Positions 8,505-14,817 of a DNA stretch of 64,000 nt are shown here, one piece after another. The DNA lies in NCBI RefSeq assembly GCF_022346995.1, contig NZ_JAKRNM010000005.1, forward strand, positions 328,625 to 392,624. Reading direction: 5' to 3'. Numbering within the stretch: the first letter of the stretch is position 1; each line of letters opens with the position of its first letter. This DNA is from Paenibacillus sp. ACRRY (GTDB lineage: Bacteria > Bacillota > Bacilli > Paenibacillales > Paenibacillaceae). The translations under genes were made by a program, and so were the position numbers. The notes beneath the pieces were generated by a model. It worked only from the letters and a program-made list of their open reading frames with translations. It was not told the DNA's origin and ran no database searches.

Positions 8505-8852
8505 ATGAAGATTAGCAAACAAAACGCAGCGCATTACATATGGGGTGCACAATGTGATGGATGGCATCTCGTGCAGAACGAGGGTTTAAGTATTATTCAT
8601 GAGCGCATGCCTGCAGGAACAGCAGAAATACGTCATTACCATAACGTGAGCCGCCAATTCTTTTTTATCCTTAGCGGAGTGGCGTGTATGGAGCTTGATG
8701 GAGTAGAGTATACGCTTGATCCGCATGAAGGACTCGAGATTCCACCGGGAGTTCCTCATCAGATGCAAAATACAAGTGCAAAGGAAGTAGAGTTCCTGGT
8801 TGTTTCACTGCCAGGTACACGTGGCGATCGGATAGAGTTAACTGACCTATAA
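8505..8852 (+). CDS. Small cupin-domain protein
   Basis: A 115-residue single-domain cupin. Motif 1 reads RHYHNVSRQFFFILSG, with the His-x-His pair but Gln where a metal-binding Glu is often found. Motif 2 reads PHEGLEIPPGVPHQMQNT with the conserved His. The fold is therefore clear, but enzymatic activity is not; such small cupins can be sugar isomerases, dioxygenases or binding proteins. The ATG at 8505 has GGGAGGA 7 nt before it. An extended -10 (TGATATGAT, 8465-8473) lies just upstream. phoR follows after 30 bp, so the two may share a transcript. Confidence 0.82.
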   Translation: MKISKQNAAHYIWGAQCDGWHLVQNEGLSIIHERMPAGTAEIRHYHNVSRQFFFILSGVACMELDGVEYTLDPHEGLEIPPGVPHQMQNTSAKEVEFLVVSLPGTRGDRIELTDL

Positions 8853-8882
8853 TTTGAGATTAACTAAAAAAGGAAGAGATTA

Positions 8883-10712
8883 ATGAGACCGTTTCGAGTT
8901 CGCCTTTCCATCATCATGATGATACTAATTGGTGTATCCGTCATTGTGGCTGGATATACGATGGGCAGAGTATTTAAAACAACACACACCACTGCACTGG
9001 AGCAAACGATGGTGCGTGAAATCAATTTGCTGAAGGCGACGTTTCCTTTCCACGATGCGACCGATCCAACCTCGCCAGAAACAAGAAAGTACTATTCTGA
9101 CCGTGCAGGCGAGCTGGAGAAGCTTACCGATTCAAGGGTAACGTTTATTAATCGCGATGGAACTGTCATTGGAGATTCAGAGACGGATCCCGCTACAATG
9201 GATAATCACCTGGACCGGGAAGAAATCAAGGGTGCAGTCGGTGATGGTTATGGCCAGTCCATCCGATTCAGTGAGACGCTGGGAGAAGATATGTTATATG
9301 TAGCGCTGCCCGTGAACTCGGATCAAAGTGACATGGTAGAAGTGCCCGGAGGAGAATTCGATGGTTACATCCGATTATCCATGAGTTTGGCTGCTGTGGA
9401 CCAGGGGTTACAGCGTGGCTGGTTAATCATGTTTGTAGCCTTGGGACTGTTGTTCCTGATTGTGGCCCTGGTCAGTTATCGGGTTGCGCGGGGATTAACG
9501 TCACCGATCGAACACATAACGAAGGTAGCTCACCGGATTACCAAACTGGAGTATGATGCCAGGGTAGAGGTAACACGCAGAGATGAAATTGGACAACTTG
9601 GACTGGCGATTAACGGGATGGCTGACAGTCTACAGACCCAGCTCAAAACAATTCGTGATAATGAGGCATTACTTCAGAGTGTCCTGGCCAACATGGCAGG
9701 CGGCATTGTCATGGTTGATGCGTCCCAATCCATTGCACTGGTAAATCGGGAAGCAGAGCGTATGCTGGGTATTCAATCCGAACGCGTGACTGGTAAACCC
9801 TATATCGAATTGAAGAAACATTATGAATTAACTCGGACGATTGAAGAAAGTGTAGCTGTTCAGGAACGGATGCATGAGGAAGTAAGTATTTTCAACCCGG
9901 AGGAACGTCTGATTCGTATTGACGGTGTCCCGATGACTGAAGATGATGGAGGATACCGCGGGATGCTGTTCCTTTTGCAGGATGTTACGGCGATACGCAG
10001 ACTGGAATCGATGCGCAGTGAGTTCGTTGCGAATGTTTCCCATGAATTGAAGACTCCTGTGGCCGCGGTCAAAGGGTTTGCTGAGACGCTGCTCAGCGGG
10101 GGAGTGCAGGACAAAGAGACGGAACGGTCATTCTTGCAGATCATCTATGACGAAGGGGATCGATTAAACCGATTAATCGGGGATATTCTGGAGTTATCCA
10201 AGATCGAATCCAAGCGGGCGCCGCTGCAATGTTCTCCTGTACATGTGCATTCCTTCTTCGAGATGGTTCTGGGTACACTATCCAAAGTGGCAGAGAAGAA
10301 GCAGATTCGTCTGCAGATGTTTGTGCCGGAGGAGCTGTATATCGAGGCCGACGAGGATAAAATGAAACAGATTTTCATTAACCTGCTCTCGAACGGGATT
10401 AACTACACCCCTGAGGGTGGACGTGTCAAATTACAGGTGACGGTAGAACATGGTGAAGACGAGGAACAGGTGGTATTTGCAGTGTCTGACACCGGGATTG
10501 GTATTCCGAAGAAGGACCTGCCGCGCATTTTTGAACGGTTCTACCGGGTAGACAAAGGAAGATCACGCAACTCTGGTGGTACCGGTCTTGGGTTGTCCAT
10601 TGTGAAGCATCTGGTTGAGCTGCATCACGGCAAGTTATCGGTAGAGAGTGAACTTGGCATGGGTACAACTTTCAAGGTAATCCTTCCTCTGATTCAGGAT
10701 GAAGAAATCTAG
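8883..10712 (+). CDS. phoR: PhoR-type sensor histidine kinase
   Basis: Membrane kinase partner of the PhoP regulator encoded next. The 609 residues show TM1 (about 8-28), an extracytoplasmic sensor of about 150 residues, TM2 (about 180-200), HAMP (about 200-255), PAS (about 265-355), and a HisKA box FVANVSHELKTPVAAVKGFA with phospho-acceptor His387. The ATPase domain follows, with NLLSNGINYTPEGG (N box), DTGIGIP and GGTGLGLSIVKH (G boxes). The ATG at 8883 follows AGGAAGAG. It sits in the polA neighbourhood where Bacillus carries phoPR, but the kinase gene comes first here and the regulator has its own PhoP-boxed promoter. Confidence 0.93.
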   Translation: MRPFRVRLSIIMMILIGVSVIVAGYTMGRVFKTTHTTALEQTMVREINLLKATFPFHDATDPTSPETRKYYSDRAGELEKLTDSRVTFINRDGTVIGDSETDPATMDNHLDREEIKGAVGDGYGQSIRFSETLGEDMLYVALPVNSDQSDMVEVPGGEFDGYIRLSMSLAAVDQGLQRGWLIMFVALGLLFLIVALVSYRVARGLTSPIEHITKVAHRITKLEYDARVEVTRRDEIGQLGLAINGMADSLQTQLKTIRDNEALLQSVLANMAGGIVMVDASQSIALVNREAERMLGIQSERVTGKPYIELKKHYELTRTIEESVAVQERMHEEVSIFNPEERLIRIDGVPMTEDDGGYRGMLFLLQDVTAIRRLESMRSEFVANVSHELKTPVAAVKGFAETLLSGGVQDKETERSFLQIIYDEGDRLNRLIGDILELSKIESKRAPLQCSPVHVHSFFEMVLGTLSKVAEKKQIRLQMFVPEELYIEADEDKMKQIFINLLSNGINYTPEGGRVKLQVTVEHGEDEEQVVFAVSDTGIGIPKKDLPRIFERFYRVDKGRSRNSGGTGLGLSIVKHLVELHHGKLSVESELGMGTTFKVILPLIQDEEI

Positions 10713-10748
10713 GCCTGGAGAAGTGAATTGTAAAATCGAATAAATTGC

Positions 10749-10776
10749 TTTACACAGCGTTAACAAATAAGTGCTA
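10749..10776 (+). promoter_or_regulatory. PhoP-box repeat at the phoP promoter
   Basis: TTTACA (10749-10754), five bases, TTAACA (10760-10765), five bases, and the degenerate GTGCTA (10771-10776) are spaced 11 bp apart. This matches the Bacillus PhoP box TT[ATC]ACA. The repeats run into the phoP -10, which implies direct autoregulation. Confidence 0.7.
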
Positions 10777-10780
10777 TGAT
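10772..10780 (+). promoter_or_regulatory. phoP promoter, extended -10
   Basis: TGCTATGAT: an extended -10 with hexamer TATGAT at 10775-10780. No good -35 is present; the upstream space is filled by PhoP boxes, as expected for an activator-dependent promoter. Confidence 0.6.
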
Positions 10781-10829
10781 ATAAAAAGTGTTGTGGCAAC
10801 AGACAACCTATAAGGAGAGAAGGGGTATC

Positions 10830-11561
10830 ATGGCACAGCGTTTGCTAGTTATTGAAGATGAACCTACATTATCGAGATTACTTACGTACAACCTGACACA
10901 GGAAGGTTATGACGTTACCGCTGAGGATCATGGATCTTCAGGATATGACCGAGCAGTTTCCCAGGACTTTGATTTGATACTGCTCGATCTGATGCTGCCA
11001 GGAATGAACGGTCTGGATATTCTGAACAAATTAAGAGTTCAAGGTGTAACTACACCCGTCATCATCCTTACGGCGAAGAATGGTGAAGCCGAGGTAGTAC
11101 AGGGTCTGAAATCCGGAGCTGACGACTATATCACGAAGCCCTTTGGCGTTTCGGAACTGCTTGCCAGAGTGGATGCCGTATTAAGAAGATATTCCAATGG
11201 CGATGACCTGCCGCAGCCAGAGGACAAGGATGGTTCACGAATTGTACTGGGCGAACTTGAGATCTATCCACTGAAGTATGAAGTGACGCTGGGTGGACAA
11301 TCCATAAGTTTGCGTCCCAAAGAATTCGAGGTTCTGCTCTATTTGGCTAAGAAGCCAGGCGTTGTACTTACACGCGATGATCTGATGAATGCGGTCTGGG
11401 GCTTCGATTATATTGGAGGCCAGCGTACCGTAGACGTCCATGTCAGTTCGTTACGTAAAAAGCTGGAGCTGGACCCGGAATCTGTACACATTGATTCCAT
11501 TCGAGGTGTAGGTTATAAATTGGTTGTAAAAAGAAAAACTCCCCATCATTCAAGTTCGTAA
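10830..11561 (+). CDS. phoP: PhoP-type phosphate response regulator
   Basis: OmpR-family regulator of 243 residues. The receiver domain (1-120) has the acidic pair in VIEDEPTL, phospho-acceptor Asp53 in LILLDLMLPG, Thr in IILTAKNG and Lys in DDYITKPFG. The winged-helix domain (about 140-235) has PKEFEVLLYLA and a recognition helix in YIGGQRTVDVHVSSLRKK. The ATG at 10830 follows AAGGAGAG; an upstream in-frame ATG at 10788 lacks a site. It should control the Pho regulon, including its own gene, the chemoreceptor gene and pstB-phoU, all of which have PhoP boxes here. Its last codons form part of the terminator stem. Confidence 0.93.
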   Translation: MAQRLLVIEDEPTLSRLLTYNLTQEGYDVTAEDHGSSGYDRAVSQDFDLILLDLMLPGMNGLDILNKLRVQGVTTPVIILTAKNGEAEVVQGLKSGADDYITKPFGVSELLARVDAVLRRYSNGDDLPQPEDKDGSRIVLGELEIYPLKYEVTLGGQSISLRPKEFEVLLYLAKKPGVVLTRDDLMNAVWGFDYIGGQRTVDVHVSSLRKKLELDPESVHIDSIRGVGYKLVVKRKTPHHSSS

Positions 11562-11583
11562 TGATCGGGGAGTTTTATTTTAC
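11535..11583 (+). terminator. Terminator overlapping the end of phoP
   Basis: AAAACTCCCCATCATT (11535-11550) pairs with AATGAT plus GGGGAGTTTT (11560-11576), with one bulged C, followed by ATTTT. The stop codon (11559-11561) lies at the base of the descending arm, so the last coding bases double as terminator. Confidence 0.85.
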
Positions 11584-11617
11584 CACCAGTTTACATAAAC
11601 CTTTATTTTCCTTTACA
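11579..11617 (+). promoter_or_regulatory. Four PhoP boxes upstream of the CBS-chemoreceptor gene
   Basis: TTTACC (11579), TTTACA (11590), CTTTAT (11601) and TTTACA (11612) start exactly 11 bp apart. Four such direct repeats are the usual minimum for PhoP activation in Bacillus. They lie about 95 bp before the next gene and directly after the phoP terminator. Confidence 0.7.
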
Positions 11618-11710
11618 CAGAGGGAGTAGCATGAACTTGTCTGAGTGATTCTTAGGACCTACATAACCCATCTCAGGACGGAGCTCATACGTAAAGGAGA
11701 TTGCGCATTT

Positions 11711-12889
11711 ATGCCCATGTTGCTCGAAGTGAAGCCTGATCTACCCGTAGAAGATACATATAAGCATGAGGATGATTCAATTCGTTTAACTCAGGATGAT
11801 CTTACAGAATTAAACCTTAATAACCAGGTGTCCATCCGAGAATACTGCCGTCAGGTTCCCATGGTGGGGTTGCATACCACCTGTGGAGAGGCTGCTAGCA
11901 TATTGAGTCAGGAACAGAAATATCCATGTGTAATATTGGGTGATGATCAGAATCGCCCGCTGGGGTTATTGATGCGGGAAACACTATATCGAATACTGAA
12001 TGGACGTTTCGCCGCGGACTTGTTTTATCGCAAGTCCATATCGCATGTTGCTGATTCATCTCCGGTAATCGTGGATGTACTAGCTGATGCGCCAGAAGTT
12101 ATTGATGTAGCCTTGTCACGAAGTGAGGAGCATTTCTATGATTGCATCATTGTAACGGAGGAGAACAGGCTGCTTGGCGTCTTAACCATGCGGGATCTCA
12201 TGTCCCTTTCCAGAAGGATGCAGCAAGAGGCTGGAGAAGAGCGCGTTCACACCATTACAGAGAGCCAGAAAGAGATATCCCGGATTCATGAGTCGATTAC
12301 GAAACTGGTTCAATCCGCTGGAAAGACAGGGGAAGAGGCGAAACAGATTATTCAATTGTCTGAACAGGGAGCAAGCAGTCTTATGCAGGTCGAGGCTTCG
12401 TATAACCGCGTACATCAGCACATGGGAGGACAGCGCCAGCATGCGAATGATATGCTGACTTCAATAGAAACCGGAGCGGGCATGGCACGTTCCATTCGTT
12501 CTCTGGCCGATCAGAGTGCGTTGCTTGCGATGAATGCTTCCATTGAAGCAGCTCACGCTGGTGAGTATGGGCGAGGATTCCAAGTGGTTGCTGGTGAGAT
12601 TCGGGCCTTAGCCAAACAAACCCGTGAGGTTGCGGGAGATATGTCCTCCTTGCTCGAAGGGATCGGTGAATTAACCAAGCAAACCGTTGAACTGGTTCGC
12701 GCAAGTGCTGCTGAGATTGACGACAGCTCTGTACATGTTACCGAAGGAAGTGCAGCTTTCAATCGGTTAAACTCAGCCGTTGAAGCTATGCTGTATATTA
12801 CTGCCAACATCGCAGAGGAAGGCAAGCAGACTGGAGAAGTGGCGGATTATATACGAAGAAAACTGGAGTCCATGGTTTCCGGGGGATAA
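11711..12889 (+). CDS. Soluble chemoreceptor-like protein with CBS pair and MCP signalling domain
   Basis: A 392-residue protein with no transmembrane segment. Residues of about 45-185 form a tandem CBS unit (TTCGEAASILSQEQKYPCVILGD... and LLGVLTMRDLMSLSRR). Residues of about 205-385 form the coiled-coil signalling region of methyl-accepting proteins, with the conserved hairpin tip AMNASIEAAHAGEYGRGF. It would be expected to bind CheA/CheW or act as a scaffold, with CBS domains sensing a nucleotide. The ATG at 11711 follows AAAGGAG at about 10 nt; an ATG two codons later is also possible. Location between phoP and pstB, with its own PhoP boxes, ties it to phosphate. Confidence 0.85.
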   Translation: MPMLLEVKPDLPVEDTYKHEDDSIRLTQDDLTELNLNNQVSIREYCRQVPMVGLHTTCGEAASILSQEQKYPCVILGDDQNRPLGLLMRETLYRILNGRFAADLFYRKSISHVADSSPVIVDVLADAPEVIDVALSRSEEHFYDCIIVTEENRLLGVLTMRDLMSLSRRMQQEAGEERVHTITESQKEISRIHESITKLVQSAGKTGEEAKQIIQLSEQGASSLMQVEASYNRVHQHMGGQRQHANDMLTSIETGAGMARSIRSLADQSALLAMNASIEAAHAGEYGRGFQVVAGEIRALAKQTREVAGDMSSLLEGIGELTKQTVELVRASAAEIDDSSVHVTEGSAAFNRLNSAVEAMLYITANIAEEGKQTGEVADYIRRKLESMVSGG

Positions 12890-12962
12890 TTTCAAACAAA
12901 TATAGACATCATTTACCATCTATGATCGTAACGGGAAGATCATGGCTTGTGAAGGATGTCTT

Positions 12963-13001
12963 TTTACATTCCGTTAACATGAAAGTGATACTGTTTTTAC
13001 A
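12963..13001 (+). promoter_or_regulatory. Four-repeat PhoP box array upstream of pstB-phoU
   Basis: TTTACA (12963), TTAACA (12974), GTGATA (12985, degenerate) and TTTACA (12996) start exactly 11 bp apart. TAGGAT at 13011-13016 could be the -10. This is the third PhoP-box array in 2.3 kb. Confidence 0.75.
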
Positions 13002-13023
13002 ATGAGAAGGTAGGATATTAAGG

Positions 13024-13071
13024 ATGACCGAGAAGCTGAAGATTATTGATCTGGCCTCGGCCTCAACGTAA
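13024..13071 (+). CDS. Possible 15-residue leader peptide upstream of pstB
   Basis: ATG at 13024 opens a 15-codon frame (MTEKLKIIDLASAST) ending in TAA, between the PhoP boxes and pstB. GAGAAGG lies at 13004-13010, somewhat far. An AGGGA/TCCCT inverted repeat follows. The peptide resembles the first residues of some PstB proteins, so it may be a relic of a second pstB start rather than a leader. Weakly supported. Confidence 0.25.
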   Translation: MTEKLKIIDLASAST

Positions 13072-13115
13072 AGGGAGCTTGGTTTGTCCCTCCAGCGAAG
13101 GAGAAGTGAACATCC

Positions 13116-13871
13116 ATGAAGGAACTCATTCACATTGAAGGACTTAATTTGTACTATGATACGCATCATGCGCTTAAAAATATATCAATGGACCTGCCGG
13201 AACGGACCGTAACAGCATTCATCGGACCATCAGGTTGTGGTAAATCCACGTTGCTTCGTACATTAAACCGGATGAATGACATGATTCCGGGAGTACGTGT
13301 TGAAGGACAAGTTTTGCTCGATGGATCGGATATCTACAGTAATGAAATTGAAGTTGAAACGCTTCGCAAACGAGTAGGCATGGTGTTTCAGCAGCCCAAT
13401 CCTTTTCCGAAATCAATCTATGATAATGTCGCATACGGCCCCCGTTTGCATGGTGTAACCCAAAAGAAAGAGCTGGATCAGTTGGTTGAGCAAAGTCTGG
13501 TTCACGCTGCATTGTGGGATGAAGTCAAGGATGTACTCAAGAAATCGGCGCTCAGTTTGTCCGGTGGACAACAGCAGCGTCTCTGTATTGCACGAGCCCT
13601 TGCGGTACAGCCTGATGTATTGCTGATGGACGAAGCCACTTCGGCCCTGGATCCAATCTCCACATTGAAGATCGAGGAACTGGTCAAGGAACTGCATAAC
13701 AAGTACACCATCGTCATGGTAACCCACAACATGCATCAGGCTGCCCGTGTATCGGGTAAGACTGTATTTTTCCTGAATGGTGAAGTTGTGGAGGCCGCTG
13801 ATACAGAAACGCTGTTCTCCACGCCCCAGGATTCCCGAACCGAGGATTATATATCCGGACGGTTCGGTTAA
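13116..13871 (+). CDS. pstB: Phosphate ABC transporter ATP-binding protein PstB
   Basis: ATPase of the high-affinity phosphate importer. The 251 residues contain Walker A GPSGCGKSTLLRTLNRM, the Q-loop VFQQPNPFPKSIYDNVAYG that marks PstB, signature LSGGQQQRLCIARAL, Walker B VLLMDEATSALDP and the H-loop THNMHQA. GAAGGAG precedes the ATG at 13116 by about 10 nt. No pstS, pstC or pstA lies in the window, so the permease and binding protein must be encoded elsewhere, or this is an extra PstB. PhoP boxes lie about 115 bp upstream and phoU follows. Confidence 0.95.
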   Translation: MKELIHIEGLNLYYDTHHALKNISMDLPERTVTAFIGPSGCGKSTLLRTLNRMNDMIPGVRVEGQVLLDGSDIYSNEIEVETLRKRVGMVFQQPNPFPKSIYDNVAYGPRLHGVTQKKELDQLVEQSLVHAALWDEVKDVLKKSALSLSGGQQQRLCIARALAVQPDVLLMDEATSALDPISTLKIEELVKELHNKYTIVMVTHNMHQAARVSGKTVFFLNGEVVEAADTETLFSTPQDSRTEDYISGRFG

Positions 13872-13935
13872 GCAAGCTGAATTCGAACGAACCCGGCGTA
13901 TCCGGAGATGATGGACAAGGGGGACATGGAAACCT

Positions 13936-14595
13936 ATGATTCGCAGGAAAGAATTTGATCAGGAGCTTGAAGAGCTACGCATTTTGCTTCGGCAAATGGG
14001 TGAGCATGTAGGAACGGCATTGGATGGTGCCATTGAGAGTTTACGGACATTGGATGCCGAGAAAGCTCAGGTCATCATCAAGAATGATGCGAATCTGAAT
14101 GCGTTAGAAGACAAAATCATGGAACTGGGCTCCAAGCTGATTATTACCCAGCAGCCCGTCGCGAAGGATTTGCGCCGCATTATTGTTGCGTTCAAAATCT
14201 CAAGTGACCTCGAGCGCATGGGCGATCTCGCCTTGGACGTTGCCAAAGTTACGCTTCGTATGGAAGGCCAGGAGCTGATTAAGCCGCTTGTGGATATCCC
14301 GCGTATGGCGGAAATCGTCAAAGAGATGATTGATGAATCCATTGAGTCGTTCCTGAAGGAAAATACGGATCTGGCTTACAAAATGGCACAAACGGATGAC
14401 CAGGTTGACCAACTGTACAGTCATATGATTGGCGATCTATACAGTTTCATGACCTCTCATCCAACTCAGGCCTCTCAGGCTATGCTGCTTATGTTGGTAG
14501 GACGGTATATTGAACGCATAGGCGATCATGCAACTAACATTGGGGAGAGCACGGTTTATCTGGTAACAGGTAAGCGTCCGGATCTAAACCAATAA
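13936..14595 (+). CDS. phoU: Phosphate signalling protein PhoU
   Basis: A 219-residue protein made of two PhoU repeats (about 12-100 and 115-205). It has the metal-binding acidic helix motifs AFKISSDLERMGDLALDVAK and, in the second repeat, GRYIERIGDHATNIGE. PhoU couples the Pst transporter to the PhoR kinase and lowers phosphate uptake when phosphate is sufficient. A purine-rich AAGGGGGA stands about 12 nt before the ATG. It lies 64 bp after pstB and is almost certainly cotranscribed. A long terminator follows. Confidence 0.95.
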   Translation: MIRRKEFDQELEELRILLRQMGEHVGTALDGAIESLRTLDAEKAQVIIKNDANLNALEDKIMELGSKLIITQQPVAKDLRRIIVAFKISSDLERMGDLALDVAKVTLRMEGQELIKPLVDIPRMAEIVKEMIDESIESFLKENTDLAYKMAQTDDQVDQLYSHMIGDLYSFMTSHPTQASQAMLLMLVGRYIERIGDHATNIGESTVYLVTGKRPDLNQ

Positions 14596-14645
14596 TCATT
14601 AACGGCAAATCATTGGAATTGGGGACGATTTGCTGTGAAAACAAG

Positions 14646-14703
14646 GGACTTTCTCCCGGCAGCCTGCAAGCGACAGGCTGTCTGTGGAGAGAGTTCTTTT
14701 TTT
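14646..14703 (+). terminator. Terminator after pstB-phoU
   Basis: GGACTTTCTCC (14646-14656) pairs with GGAGAGAGTTC (14686-14696) around an inner CAGCCTG/CAGGCTG helix, followed by seven T. Confidence 0.9.
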
Positions 14704-14738
14704 GCTGGATGGAATGTGTAAAAAGATGCCCAATCTTT

Positions 14739-14767
14739 TTTGTTGTAACAGGTGTGTATGTTATCAT
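14739..14767 (+). promoter_or_regulatory. Putative polA promoter
   Basis: TTTGTT (14739-14744), 17 bp, TATCAT (14762-14767), about 50 bp before polA and after the phoU terminator. Confidence 0.4.
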
Positions 14768-14817
14768 GAGAGTAGATGTACTTGAGGGTTTGACCATACG
14801 ATACGTGAGGTGCTGGA

